DNA from: Pseudarthrobacter phenanthrenivorans Sphe3
Lineage (GTDB): Bacteria > Actinomycetota > Actinomycetes > Actinomycetales > Micrococcaceae
Direction of reading: 5' to 3'
Length of the DNA stretch: 64,000 bases
Assembly: GCF_000189535.1 (NCBI RefSeq)
Contig: NC_015145.1
Coordinates: forward strand, 3,100,001 to 3,164,000
How positions within the stretch are numbered: the stretch's first letter is position 1; each line of letters begins with the position of its first letter. A program made the translations under genes and the position numbers. The notes beneath the pieces were generated by a model. The model made no database searches, was not told where the DNA came from, and saw nothing but the letters and a program-made list of their open reading frames with translations. This document shows positions 1 to 8,924 of the stretch, piece after piece.

Positions 1-837
1 GGTGTGCTCCTCCACCAGCCAGTTGGTGAGGGTATTGACCATGGTCTTGATCTGGTTGTTGCTGCGGATCGCCTCATCGGACGCCTCATCGAATTCGAAG
101 TCCTCCGGGTAGAGCACAATGTCCACGTCGTTCATGTGGCTCAGTTCCCGGAGCTCCAGCGGGGTGAACTTGACCTGGGCCGGGCCGCGGCGGCCAAAGA
201 CGTGCACGTCCGTGACGGGCGAGGCCTTCAACCCCTGGTAGACGTTGTCCGGGATCTCGGTGCTCAGGAGCTCTTCGGGGTGCTTCACCAGCATGCGTGC
301 CACGTCCAGGGCCACGTTGCCGTTGCCGATCACGGCGATTTCCCTGGCGTCCAGGGGCCATTCCCGGGCCACGTCCGGGTGGCCGTCGTACCAGGACACG
401 AAGTCTGCGCCGCCAAATGAACCCTGGAGGCCGATGCCGGGGATGTCCAGGTCTGCGTCCTTGACCGCGCCGGTGGAGAAGATCACGGCATCGTAGAAGG
501 AGCGGAAGTCGTGGAGGGTGAGGTCCCGGCCGTACGTCACGTTGCCCAGGAACCGGATATCGCCGCGGTCCAGGACCTTGTGCAGCGCGTTGACAATGCC
601 TTTGATCCGCGGATGGTCCGGAGCGACGCCGTAACGGATCAGGCCATAGGGCGCGGGGTAGGCCTCGAAGAGGTCGATGCTGACTTCGAAGTCACCGTCC
701 TTCACACCGCTGGATTTGGTGAGGATGTCCGCAGCGTAGACGCCTGCCGGTCCTGCGCCCACAATGGCGACGCGGAGGGGACGGGGGGAGCTGGATTCGC
801 TGTGGTTGGACACCGGAAGCCCTTCTGGACTGGTCAT
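1..837 (-). CDS. fprA: Ferredoxin/NADP+ reductase FprA-like, partial (C-terminus beyond window start)
   Basis: NADPH:ferredoxin (adrenodoxin-type) FAD reductase that moves electrons between NADPH and ferredoxin in the cytosol. The visible 279 residues begin MTSPEGLPVSNHSE and carry the FAD-binding VAIVGAGPAGVYAAD motif near residue 23, the family block APYGLIRYGVAPDHPRIKG, and the NADP-binding IAVIGNGNVALDVAR motif. The ATG at 835-837 gives this start; no strong ribosome-binding site precedes it. The 3' end lies outside the window. It is a close paralogue of the complete gene at 17341-18807, sharing most of the visible residues, but sits beside a topoisomerase gene rather than sulfur genes, so its electron acceptor cannot be told from context. 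Family assignment is secure; the physiological partner is unknown. Confidence 0.9.
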   Translation of the reverse strand, partial: MTSPEGLPVSNHSESSSPRPLRVAIVGAGPAGVYAADILTKSSGVKDGDFEVSIDLFEAYPAPYGLIRYGVAPDHPRIKGIVNALHKVLDRGDIRFLGNVTYGRDLTLHDFRSFYDAVIFSTGAVKDADLDIPGIGLQGSFGGADFVSWYDGHPDVAREWPLDAREIAVIGNGNVALDVARMLVKHPEELLSTEIPDNVYQGLKASPVTDVHVFGRRGPAQVKFTPLELRELSHMNDVDIVLYPEDFEFDEASDEAIRSNNQIKTMVNTLTNWLVEEHT

Positions 838-892
838 GCGGTTCGTGGGGACGCGCGCGCAGCAGGTAGCGCACAATCTCCTATTCTAGGCC

Positions 893-1891
893 TCAGCCGC
901 TCTTGGCCAGCGGAACCACGTCCCCCTCGCGGTACAGCAGCGCGCGGAGCTCGGCCTCGGCGGAGTCAGGCCTCTTGGGATCAATGGTTTCGCCCTCGTG
1001 GTAGTGGTCCAGCACCCGCGGATCCACGTAGCTCTTGCGTGCGATCGACGGCGTGTTCCCCAGCACCTCGGAGGCTTCGATCATGGCCCGGCTGATGGCC
1101 CGCTTCCGCTTGGCGGCTGTCCGCTGGGCTCCGGTCCGGGCCAGGCTGGCCGCGGCGGCCACGGTGCCGCGGAGGGTCCGGAAGTCCTTCGCCGTGAAGT
1201 CGGAACCAGTCCGTTCCTTGACGTAGGCATTGATGTCGGCGCTGGTCACGGGGCGCCAGTGCCGGCCTTCCTTGTAGGCGAGGAGCCTGGCGTTCGGGCC
1301 GCGCCGCTTGAGCAGGCGGAGCAAGGCGGCCAGGTCGGCGTCGCGGATTTCCGATTCCCAGTCCTTGCCGCTCTTGGCCGGGAACCTCAAAAGGATGCGG
1401 TCCTTCCGCACCTGGACGTGGGCGCAGAGCAGGGTGGCGAGCCCGTGGCTGCCGTTTTCATTGGTGTAGCGCTCCGACCCCACGCGAAGGGATCCGCTGT
1501 CCAGCATCCGGAAAGCCCCTGCCAGGACGCGGTCGCGGGTGAACCCCTCACCGCGCAGGTCCATGGTGACCCTGCGCCGGGCCGCCGGCAGCGATTCCGC
1601 CAGCTGGAGGGCACGGTTGAACTTCACCCGGTCCTTCCGTTCGCGCCATTCCGGATGGTAGATGTACTGGCGCCTGCCGACGGCGTCCACCCCGGTGGCC
1701 TGGATATGCCCGTTTTCAAACGGTGCTATCCAGACATCGGTCCAGGCCGGCGGGATGCCGATGCCCTCCAGCCGGTCCCGGACGGGTCCCGGGGGCAGGG
1801 TGGAGCCATCGAGGTCGCGGTAGCTGAAGCCCTTGCCTGCGGCCACCCGGCGGTAGCCGCGGCCCGAGGCGTTGCTGCGCCGGAGCCTCAT
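893..1891 (-). CDS. Type IB DNA topoisomerase
   Basis: Relaxes supercoils by transient 3'-phosphotyrosyl nicking of one strand. The protein has the bacterial/poxvirus topoisomerase IB layout: an N-terminal domain with GKGFSYRDLDG and IPPAWTDVWIAP, then the catalytic domain with the Arg/Lys core (RFPAKSGKDWE, DFTAKDFRTLRGT). The nucleophile is the tyrosine in ARKSYVDPRVLDHY, 45 residues from the C-terminus. I chose the ATG at 1891 because homologues typically begin MRLRRS; an in-frame ATG at 1918 would add nine residues, and neither has a good Shine-Dalgarno. It is divergent from the RarD gene and 55 bp upstream of the partial fprA on the same strand. The usual bacterial length of about 330-360 residues is met. 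Confidence 0.88.
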   Translation of the reverse strand: MRLRRSNASGRGYRRVAAGKGFSYRDLDGSTLPPGPVRDRLEGIGIPPAWTDVWIAPFENGHIQATGVDAVGRRQYIYHPEWRERKDRVKFNRALQLAESLPAARRRVTMDLRGEGFTRDRVLAGAFRMLDSGSLRVGSERYTNENGSHGLATLLCAHVQVRKDRILLRFPAKSGKDWESEIRDADLAALLRLLKRRGPNARLLAYKEGRHWRPVTSADINAYVKERTGSDFTAKDFRTLRGTVAAAASLARTGAQRTAAKRKRAISRAMIEASEVLGNTPSIARKSYVDPRVLDHYHEGETIDPKRPDSAEAELRALLYREGDVVPLAKSG

Positions 1892-1995
1892 GGGGCTGTA
1901 TCCGGCCGGTTGGCACATGTCATAAAAGCAAGCCTACTGACTATTTTCGGATTGCGTGCCCTGCCTGCTGGAATACCTGCCTTGCGGGTGGTGTT

Positions 1996-3051
1996 ATGGG
2001 TTCCGTGCCTACTCCCGAAGGATCCTCCCCCGCCGCGGTGCCTCCAGCGGCCGCCCCCGCCGCCGGCAGGGCCGCAGCTGCCAAGGCTGCCGGCCCCAAG
2101 GCAGTGGACGGTCCCAAGGCAGTAGACAAGGAGACGACGGCGGGCATCCTCTTTGGCATCGGCGCCTACGGGTTGTGGGGGTTGCTCCCCCTGTACTTCT
2201 TCGTCCTGATGCCGGCTGGCGCCGTCGAAATCGTGGCCAACCGTGTGGTGTGGTCGCTGCTGTTCTGCGCACTGCTGATCACCGTCACGCGCGCCTGGTC
2301 CGCGCTGGCGGCGGCGCTGCGCAACCGCGCGGTGTTCGGCACCCTGGCGCTCGCCGCCCTCCTCATCGCCGTCAACTGGCTCACCTACACCTACGGCGTG
2401 ACCACGGGGCAGGCCGTAGAGGCCTCCCTTGGATACTTCATCAACCCGCTGGTGTCCGTCCTGCTGGGGGTTTTCGTTTTGAAGGAGAAGCTGCGTCCGC
2501 TGCAGTGGACCGCCGTCGGCATCGGTTTTGTGGCGGTGGGCGTGCTCACCTACTCCTACGGCAAGCTGCCCTGGATCGCACTGACTCTTGCACTCAGCTT
2601 TGGCTTGTACGGCTTCGTGAAGAAGCGGGTTGGGCCCAGGGTGGACGCCGTCACCAGCCTCACTGTGGAGAGCATGGTGCTGGCCCCCTTCGCGGCCGCC
2701 ACCATGGTCTACCTGGCGGCGGCCGGTACAGCCACCCTCACCACCCAGGGCCCCGGCCATTTCTGGCTCCTGCTGGCCTCCGGCGTGATCACGGCGGTGC
2801 CGCTGCTGTTCTTCGGGGCTTCGGCGCGCAGGCTTCCCCTGACTACGATCGGCCTGCTGCAGTATTTCGCGCCAGTACTGCAGTTCATCCTCGCCCTGGT
2901 GGTGTTCCGCGAAGCGATGACCTTGGACCGGTGGATCGGGTTCGGTGTGGTGTGGATTGCGCTGCTGGTCCTGACCGTGGACATGCTGCGCACCGCCCGC
3001 AAAACATCGGTGGCGCGCCGGCGGAGCAAGGCAGCACTGAAATCCTCCTAA
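1996..3051 (+). CDS. rarD: RarD/EamA-family drug-metabolite transporter
   Basis: Inner-membrane exporter of the EamA (DMT) superfamily. About ten hydrophobic segments follow a 45-residue Ala/Pro-rich N-terminal extension. The first domain opens with GILFGIGAYGLWGLLPLYFF, and the second EamA repeat lies around residues 190-340. The RarD subgroup is named for the E. coli chloramphenicol-sensitivity gene, but the true substrate of actinobacterial members is unknown. The start ATG lies 77 bp from the divergent topoisomerase gene, with a GGGTGG-like sequence just upstream. The low-complexity N-terminus could mean translation starts further in. The next gene (NADH dehydrogenase) follows after 40 bp on the same strand. 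Confidence 0.83.
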   Translation: MGSVPTPEGSSPAAVPPAAAPAAGRAAAAKAAGPKAVDGPKAVDKETTAGILFGIGAYGLWGLLPLYFFVLMPAGAVEIVANRVVWSLLFCALLITVTRAWSALAAALRNRAVFGTLALAALLIAVNWLTYTYGVTTGQAVEASLGYFINPLVSVLLGVFVLKEKLRPLQWTAVGIGFVAVGVLTYSYGKLPWIALTLALSFGLYGFVKKRVGPRVDAVTSLTVESMVLAPFAAATMVYLAAAGTATLTTQGPGHFWLLLASGVITAVPLLFFGASARRLPLTTIGLLQYFAPVLQFILALVVFREAMTLDRWIGFGVVWIALLVLTVDMLRTARKTSVARRRSKAALKSS

Positions 3052-3091
3052 AGCACTGTTGCCCGGAACCCGGGTGGAGTAGGTTGCTCGG

Positions 3092-4345
3092 ATGGAGGAC
3101 TCATATCAGGTCATCGTGATCGGGGCCGGATTCGCCGGCATATCCGCAGCAAAGGAGTTGGGCCGCAAAGGGGTCCGCGTGCTGCTCATCGATTCCAACA
3201 ACTACCACCAGTTCCAGCCGCTCCTGTACCAGGTGGCCACATCGCAGGTCGGCGTTTCAGCAATCGCCCGGCCCATCAGGTCGGTCTTCCGCCGGCTTCG
3301 GAACGTGCGGGTCCTGACCGCGGAAGTAGCTGCCATCGATGCCGCCAACCACACCGTCACCACAGCCGGAGGAGACACGTTCCGGGCCGGGATCCTGGTG
3401 GTTGCCGTGGGCGCCGTACCCAACTTCTTCAACATCCCGGGTGCTGAAGAGCACGCCCTTCCATTGTATTCCGTCGTGGACGCCACGCGGCTCGGCACCA
3501 GCGTTACGCGGCTGCTGGACCGGGCCGACCGGGAGCCTGGGACACCCGTGGACATGGTGGTGGTAGGCGGCGGTCCCACGGGCGTTGAGACCGCAGGGGC
3601 GCTGGCCGAACACATCAAATTCGTGGTTACCAAGTACTTCTCCCCCGAACTCGCTTCCCGGTGCCGCGTGCACCTGGTGGATATGCTTCCCACGGTCCTC
3701 ACCATGTTCTCGCCGAAGTCCCAGGAATACACCTGGCGGCGCCTGGCGAAGATCGGCGTCCAGCTGCACATGGGCGTATCCGTTGCGGAAGTGCGGGACG
3801 ACGGCGTGACGCTGGCTGACGGGACAGACATCCCGGGCGGGATCGTGGTCTGGGCCGGCGGACTGAAGGGCGGCAACCTGCTGGCAGGCTCCGGACTGCC
3901 GCTGGGGAAAGGTGGCCGGGTGGACGTCGGCACCGATCTTGCTGTTCCCGGCGTCGAGGGCGTGTATGTGGTCGGTGACGCAGCAAACATCACCGATTCC
4001 ACCGGCGCAAAACTGCCGCAACTCGGCTCGGTGGCCCAGCAGGCCGGCAAGTGGGCTGCCCGGAACATCCACGCCGAACTGAACGGCGGCACCCGCCAGC
4101 CGTTCCGCTATACGGACAAGGGCTACATGGCGATGATCGGGCGGGGTGCCGCGGTGGCCGAGCTGGGCCGGAAACGCCTCCAACTCCAGGGGCTGCTGGC
4201 ATTCCTGTCCTGGCTCCTGGTCCACCTGGCCCTCCTTTCCGGATTCCAGCAGAAAGTCCGGGCCCTGTTCTCCTGGCTTAACGGGTACGTCCTGCATAGT
4301 CCGGCGCAGGTGGTCATCGGCGGGCCGGACAACGCCTCCACGTAA
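3092..4345 (+). CDS. ndh: Type II NADH dehydrogenase (NDH-2)
   Basis: Single-subunit FAD enzyme that oxidises NADH and reduces menaquinone without pumping protons. The 417 residues contain the N-terminal FAD motif VIVIGAGFAGISAAKELG, the family block NNYHQFQPLLYQVATSQ, a second dinucleotide-binding motif VVVGGGPTGVETAGALAEH, and the FAD-contact segment GVYVVGDAANITD. The C-terminal hydrophobic stretch LLVHLALLSGF is typical of the membrane anchor of NDH-2. A perfect 17-bp hairpin follows the stop codon. The menaquinone genes later in the window would supply its electron acceptor. Sulfide:quinone reductase is a distant alternative, but the motif set and length favour NDH-2. Confidence 0.87.
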   Translation: MEDSYQVIVIGAGFAGISAAKELGRKGVRVLLIDSNNYHQFQPLLYQVATSQVGVSAIARPIRSVFRRLRNVRVLTAEVAAIDAANHTVTTAGGDTFRAGILVVAVGAVPNFFNIPGAEEHALPLYSVVDATRLGTSVTRLLDRADREPGTPVDMVVVGGGPTGVETAGALAEHIKFVVTKYFSPELASRCRVHLVDMLPTVLTMFSPKSQEYTWRRLAKIGVQLHMGVSVAEVRDDGVTLADGTDIPGGIVVWAGGLKGGNLLAGSGLPLGKGGRVDVGTDLAVPGVEGVYVVGDAANITDSTGAKLPQLGSVAQQAGKWAARNIHAELNGGTRQPFRYTDKGYMAMIGRGAAVAELGRKRLQLQGLLAFLSWLLVHLALLSGFQQKVRALFSWLNGYVLHSPAQVVIGGPDNAST

Positions 4346-4358
4346 CAGCCTGTCAAAC

Positions 4359-4396
4359 GCCTGGGCCCCCGGAACTGTAGTTCCGGGGGCCCAGGC
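4359..4396. terminator. Perfect palindromic bidirectional terminator
   Basis: A 17-bp perfect stem (4359-4375 pairing with 4380-4396; arm GCCTGGGCCCCCGGAAC) closes on a TGTA loop. It sits between the convergent ends of ndh (+) and gabT (-), so it can stop transcription from both sides. No long T-tract follows, as is common in high-GC actinobacteria. Confidence 0.85.
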
Positions 4397-4438
4397 GGTG
4401 TTCGCGCCGTTGCGAGGGGACGCTAACTCTGGTGCCGG

Positions 4439-5809
4439 CTACGCGTTGGCCTTGATGGCCGCGGCGAGGACGTCCAGGCCGTCGTTCAGCAGCTCATCGG
4501 TGATGACCAGCGGAGGCAGGAGCCGGATCACGTTGCCGTAGGTGCCGCAGGTAAGGATGATGACGCCTTCCTTCAGGCAGGCGGCGGCAACGGCCTTTGT
4601 GAGTTCCGGGTTGGGTTCCTTGGACCCGGCGTGGACCAGTTCGATGGCCAGCATGGCGCCGCGGCCGCGCACGTCGCCGATCACGCCGGTTCCGTCGCCG
4701 GCCAGCTCGGCCTGCAGTTCCTTGAGGCGGCCGATTGCGATTTCCTCGATGTGGCGGGCCCGGCCGGCGAGGTCGTATTCCTCCATCGTGCCGATGGACG
4801 CCAGTGCGGCGGCGCAGGCTACCGGGTTGCCGCCGTAGGTGCCGCCGAGGCCGCCGGGGTGGACGGCGTCGAGCAGGTCGGCGCGGCCGGTGATGGCCGA
4901 GAGCGGCATGCCGCCGGCGATCCCCTTGGCCAGGGTCAGGATGTCCGGAACGACGCCCTCGTGGTTGACGGCGAACCATTCGCCGGTGCGGCAGAAGCCG
5001 GACTGGACCTCGTCCGCGATGAAGACGATGCCCTTCTCCTTGGCCCAGGCAGCCAGCGCAGGCAGGAAACCCTCAGCCGGGACGATGAACCCGCCCTCAC
5101 CCTGGATGGGCTCGATGATGATCGCGGCAACCTGGTCCCCGCCGATCTGCTTTTCGATCATGGTGATGGCGCGCTTGGCGGCCTCGGCGCCGGTGATCTC
5201 CGGGTTTTCCTCGCGGTACGGGTAGCTCATGGGCATGCGGTAGACCTCGGGCGCGAACGGGCCGAAGTTGGTCTTGTACGGCATGGCCTTGGCGGTCAGC
5301 GCCATGGTGAGGTTGGTGCGGCCGTGGTACGCGTGGTCAAAGGCCACGACGGCGTCGCGTCCGGTAGCCAGGCGGGCCACCTTGATGGCGTTCTCCACAG
5401 CCTCGGCACCGGAGTTGAACAGGACCGTGCGCTTCTCGTGGTCACCCGGGGTGAGGCGGTTCAACTGCTCCGCCACTGCCACATAGCCCTCGTACGGCGT
5501 GACCATGAAGCAGGTATGCGTGAAGTGCTCCACGGCTTCCTTGACGGCCCCGACGACGGCGGGATCGGACGCGCCGACGCTTGTCACGGCAATGCCCGAA
5601 CCAAGGTCGATGAAGGAGTTGCCGTCGACGTCGTGGATGATCCCGCCGTCGGCGTCTGCAACATAGACGGGCACGCCGGAGGCGACGCCCGCGGCAACGA
5701 CTGCCTTGCGGCGCTCGGCCAGGGCTACGGACTTGGGGCCCGGGAAGTCTGCCTGTACGCGGCGCTTCTGCTCCAGGCGGAAGGTGATGTCTGATGCGGT
5801 GGTGGTCAT
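4439..5809 (-). CDS. gabT: 4-aminobutyrate--2-oxoglutarate transaminase
   Basis: PLP-dependent class III aminotransferase converting GABA and 2-oxoglutarate to succinate semialdehyde and glutamate. The 456 residues include the cofactor-site segments SGAEAVENAIKVAR, HAYHGRTN and IADEVQSGFCRTGEW, and the Schiff-base lysine in LTLAKGIAGGMPLS (about residue 295). The ATG at 5809 has GAAAGG eight bases upstream. It lies 86 bp downstream of the aldehyde dehydrogenase on the same strand, with a PucR-family regulator divergent from that pair, so the three genes form a GABA/putrescine catabolic unit. It could also act on related omega-amino acids such as 5-aminovalerate. Confidence 0.92.
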   Translation of the reverse strand: MTTTASDITFRLEQKRRVQADFPGPKSVALAERRKAVVAAGVASGVPVYVADADGGIIHDVDGNSFIDLGSGIAVTSVGASDPAVVGAVKEAVEHFTHTCFMVTPYEGYVAVAEQLNRLTPGDHEKRTVLFNSGAEAVENAIKVARLATGRDAVVAFDHAYHGRTNLTMALTAKAMPYKTNFGPFAPEVYRMPMSYPYREENPEITGAEAAKRAITMIEKQIGGDQVAAIIIEPIQGEGGFIVPAEGFLPALAAWAKEKGIVFIADEVQSGFCRTGEWFAVNHEGVVPDILTLAKGIAGGMPLSAITGRADLLDAVHPGGLGGTYGGNPVACAAALASIGTMEEYDLAGRARHIEEIAIGRLKELQAELAGDGTGVIGDVRGRGAMLAIELVHAGSKEPNPELTKAVAAACLKEGVIILTCGTYGNVIRLLPPLVITDELLNDGLDVLAAAIKANA

Positions 5810-5895
5810 GGAGGAGCCTTTCGTACTACTGAATTGGGCCCACGCCGGCTGGGTTCCCTGGCCGAAGCGGAGCGAGGTTAGGGTGCCGGTGGGGA

Positions 5896-7326
5896 TTACG
5901 CATCAAGTGCGCTCATCACGTGCTTGATGCGCGTGTAGTCCTCCACGCCGTACATGGAGAGGTCCTTGCCGTAGCCGGACTGCTTGAAACCGCCGTGGGG
6001 CATTTCGGCGGTTAGGAGGATGTGGGTGTTAATCCAGACGGCGCCGAAGTCCAGGTCACGGCTCAGCCGCATGGCTGTGCCGTGGTTGGTGGTCCACACG
6101 CTGGAAGCCAGCGCGTACTCGACGTCGTTCGCCAGTTCCACGGCCTCTTCCTCCGTGCTGAACCGCTGCACCGTGATGACCGGGCCGAACGTCTCCTTCT
6201 GGACGATGTCGTCAGTCTGCTTGGCGCCGGTGATGATGGTCGGCTCGAAGAAGTAGCCCTTCTCCCCCGCCCGGTGGCCGCCGGTTTCGATCCGGCAGTT
6301 GGCGGGCAGGTTCTCCACCACCGAAGTGACGGCGTTGAAGTGGTTGATGTTGTTCAGCGGGCCGAAGTAGTTGTCCTCGTCGTTCTGCGAACCGGTGCGC
6401 AGGGTCCTGGTGTGCTCCACCATGGCTGCCACCACGTCGTCGTGCACGGAATCCTCCACCAGCACACGGGTGATGGCGGTGCAGTCCTGGCCGGCGTTGA
6501 AGAAGGCGAACTCTGCGATGGCCGCGGCGCTCTTCTTGATGTCGGCGTCCTTGAACACTATTGCCGGGGCCTTGCCGCCGAGTTCCAGGTGCGCGCGTTT
6601 GAGGCCCTTGGCCGCACCGGCGGCCACGGCGATGCCGGCGCGGACGGAGCCGGTGATGGATACCAGGCCGGGGACCTTGTGCTCCACCATCATGGAGCCG
6701 GTCTCGCCGGTGCCGAGCACCACGTTCAGGACGCCGGCCGGCAGGATCTCCCCTGCGAGGCGGGCCAGGACCAGGGTGGATTCGGGGGTGGTGTCCGAGG
6801 GCTTCAGGACTACGGTGTTGCCGGCCGCGAGCGCGGGGCCGATCTTCCAGATGGCCATCAGGAAGGGGTAGTTCCAGGGTGCCACCTGGGCCACGACACC
6901 GATGGGTTCCCGGCGGACGTAGGAGGTGTGGCCCTCGAAGTACTCGCCGGCGGACTTGCCTTCTAGGATGCGGGCGGCCCCGGCGAAGAAGCGCAACTGG
7001 TCGGCGCCTGCGGCAATTTCCTCCGAGGCGATGAGCGAGCGCACCTGGCCGGTGTTCCGGTGCTGGGCCTCCACGAGTTCGTCGCTGTTGGCCTCGATGG
7101 CGTCGGCAAGCTTGAGGAGCATGAGCTGGCGCTGGCCGGGGGTGACGTGCTTCCAGGTCCTGAAGGCGTCCTTGGCTGCGGTCATGGCGGCGTCCACGTC
7201 TGCCTGCACCGAGACGGGCGACTGTGCCACCACTTCACCGTTGGTGGGGTTCACGATGTCCAGCAGCACGGTGCCGGCAGGGGTGACGAACTTCCCGTTG
7301 ATGAAGTTCTGCAAGGTTTGGACCAC
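5896..7326 (-). CDS. NAD-dependent aldehyde dehydrogenase, probable gamma-aminobutyraldehyde dehydrogenase
   Basis: Oxidises an omega-amino aldehyde, most likely 4-aminobutyraldehyde from putrescine breakdown, to the acid (here GABA). It has the ALDH blocks APWNYPFLMAIWKIGPAL (cofactor site), ITGSVRAG, LELGGKAPAIVF with the general-base Glu near residue 248, and NAGQDCTAITR with the catalytic Cys near 282. The start is a choice: a TTG at 7335 directly abuts the AAAGAGG ribosome-binding site, while the GTG at 7326 lies nine bases from it, so I take the GTG. Pairing with gabT supports a putrescine to GABA to succinate semialdehyde route. Other aldehydes, such as betaine aldehyde, are not excluded. 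Confidence 0.86.
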   Translation of the reverse strand: MVQTLQNFINGKFVTPAGTVLLDIVNPTNGEVVAQSPVSVQADVDAAMTAAKDAFRTWKHVTPGQRQLMLLKLADAIEANSDELVEAQHRNTGQVRSLIASEEIAAGADQLRFFAGAARILEGKSAGEYFEGHTSYVRREPIGVVAQVAPWNYPFLMAIWKIGPALAAGNTVVLKPSDTTPESTLVLARLAGEILPAGVLNVVLGTGETGSMMVEHKVPGLVSITGSVRAGIAVAAGAAKGLKRAHLELGGKAPAIVFKDADIKKSAAAIAEFAFFNAGQDCTAITRVLVEDSVHDDVVAAMVEHTRTLRTGSQNDEDNYFGPLNNINHFNAVTSVVENLPANCRIETGGHRAGEKGYFFEPTIITGAKQTDDIVQKETFGPVITVQRFSTEEEAVELANDVEYALASSVWTTNHGTAMRLSRDLDFGAVWINTHILLTAEMPHGGFKQSGYGKDLSMYGVEDYTRIKHVMSALDA

Positions 7327-7482
7327 GGTGTGCAACCTCTTTCTGTGGGGCCATCGGCTGTAGGGCGGATGGATGGAACTGCCTTGAGCCTATGCCAGCG
7401 CCACATGGGAGTGAATAGCCACCTGCACACCCTTCCCGGATCTTTTTAGTGCGGTTGCCCAGCGGCCCTTTATCCTTGTCCC
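7327..7482. promoter_or_regulatory. Divergent promoter region, aldehyde dehydrogenase / pucR
   Basis: About 150 bp separate the two divergent genes. On the + strand TATCCT (7472-7477) lies six bases before the pucR ATG, with TTGCCC about 18 bp further up, which would make pucR essentially leaderless. On the - strand AGAAAGAGG serves as the ribosome-binding site for the dehydrogenase. A PucR binding site is expected here, but I cannot point to one confidently. Confidence 0.5.
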
Positions 7483-8919
7483 ATGGCCATTTCCCTTGCC
7501 GCCCTGCTGGGTGTGAAGTCCCTGAAACTCTCCAAGGCAGGGGTCGCGGAGACCACCTGGCACCAGGACATCAACTGGGTGGCAGTGACCGAACTGGAGG
7601 ACCCGCACCGCTTCATCAACGGCGGTGAGCTGATCCTGACCACCGGGCTCCGCCTGCGGTCAGCCCCGGAGCAGCGGCGCTTCGTCCGCCAGGTCCAGCG
7701 GGCCGGCGCGGTGGGCATCGGCTTCGGCGTGGGGCTTTCCCACGAGGCCGTTCCCCCTGCCCTGCTGGCCGAGGCCAACAGGTGGGGCCTGCCAGTGGTT
7801 GAGGTGCCGTACGAGACCCCGTTCATCGCCATCGGCAAGCTCGTGGCCGACGCGCAATCGGCGGACCACTACGCGAAGCTCGAGCGGCTGATCGCGGGAC
7901 ACCAGGTGCTGGCCCGGGCCCTGCTCACCGGCGGCGGGCTCGCCGAGCTCCTCAAGCACCTGGGCAGCATGCTGCGCACCGACATCGCCCTCAGCCAGTT
8001 CACCGCGCAGCTCTACAACAGCAGCAGCGAGTCCCCCTCGGCAGACACCTGGTCCTCCTACCCCGTCCCCACCGGCCGCCGGGACGCCTGCACGCTGTGG
8101 GTCCGGCAGCCGTTCGAGGACTCCGGCATCATCGGGTACGCCCAGAACCTGATCAGCGTGGAGCTGAACAACATGGTCAAGCAGCGCCAGTCCCAGCGGG
8201 CTCTGTGCGGCCAGGTCCTGGAGGACGTGATCCATGGGGCGCTGGAGACCAGCGAGGCCCAGCGGCGGCTGGCGGGCGTGGGCGTGAACAGCACCCGGAA
8301 AAACGTGGTGCTGCTGGCGGTCTCCGCCGCGCACAACAAAGCCCTGGTGAGCACCTCTGTGCCGCGTGACCTCGAAGACGCGGTGGCCGCCGTCGTCGGC
8401 AAGGACCTGGTGCTGGTCATCAATGACGACGGCGGCCGCGCACCTGCGCTGGCCCGGAAGCTGAGCGACCACCTGGCCGAGGCCGGAATCCACGCCACGA
8501 TCGGCATCGGCGGGGCCTACACCAAGCCGAACGGCCTCCGCTGGAGCTATTTCGAGGCCCGTGATGCGACAAGCCACGGCCTGCCCGTCAATGAGCCGGA
8601 GCGGCTTAGCCTGACGTCGCTGCTGCTGGCCAGCGAGGACGTGCCGCTGGCGGACATGGCCAACGAATCGCTGAATCCGCTCCGGACGTTCGACGCCGCC
8701 CATGGTTCGGAACTGATGGCCACCCTGGAGAGCTACCTCAACAACAACGGTTCCGTGGCCGCCGTGGCGGAGGAACTCACGCTGCACCGCAACACGGTCC
8801 GGTACCGGCTGGCACAGATCACCGAGCTGACCGGGTACGACCCCGCCGTCACCACCGACCGCGTGCAGCTCTGGCTGGCCCTCGCCGTGGCCCGGCTGTC
8901 GGCCCGCCAGGGAAAATAA
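7483..8919 (+). CDS. PucR-family transcriptional regulator, probable GABA/putrescine pathway activator
   Basis: DNA-binding regulator with the PucR layout: an N-terminal PucR sensor-like domain (about residues 8-125, with INGGELILTTGLRLRS and VGIGFGVGLSHEAVPP), a middle GGDEF-like region, and a C-terminal helix-turn-helix with NNNGSVAAVAEELTLHRNTV and VRYRLAQITELTG. The 478-residue length fits. PucR-type GabR of Corynebacterium glutamicum controls GABA genes, and this gene is divergent from the aldehyde dehydrogenase/gabT pair, so that role is inferred from context. The stop codon lies only five bases from the convergent CYTH/CHAD gene, with no room for a terminator, so the two transcripts probably overlap at their 3' ends. 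Confidence 0.88.
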   Translation: MAISLAALLGVKSLKLSKAGVAETTWHQDINWVAVTELEDPHRFINGGELILTTGLRLRSAPEQRRFVRQVQRAGAVGIGFGVGLSHEAVPPALLAEANRWGLPVVEVPYETPFIAIGKLVADAQSADHYAKLERLIAGHQVLARALLTGGGLAELLKHLGSMLRTDIALSQFTAQLYNSSSESPSADTWSSYPVPTGRRDACTLWVRQPFEDSGIIGYAQNLISVELNNMVKQRQSQRALCGQVLEDVIHGALETSEAQRRLAGVGVNSTRKNVVLLAVSAAHNKALVSTSVPRDLEDAVAAVVGKDLVLVINDDGGRAPALARKLSDHLAEAGIHATIGIGGAYTKPNGLRWSYFEARDATSHGLPVNEPERLSLTSLLLASEDVPLADMANESLNPLRTFDAAHGSELMATLESYLNNNGSVAAVAEELTLHRNTVRYRLAQITELTGYDPAVTTDRVQLWLALAVARLSARQGK

Positions 8920-8924
8920 GGTGC

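Noticed and set aside
692..874. Short - frame with AGGAG just before a GTG upstream of fprA
   Set aside because: It is out of frame with fprA, overlaps its start and encodes no recognisable protein.
998..2125. 375-residue + frame opposite topoisomerase IB
   Set aside because: It is Gly/Ala/Val/Pro-rich antisense shadow with no domain, typical of GC-rich DNA.
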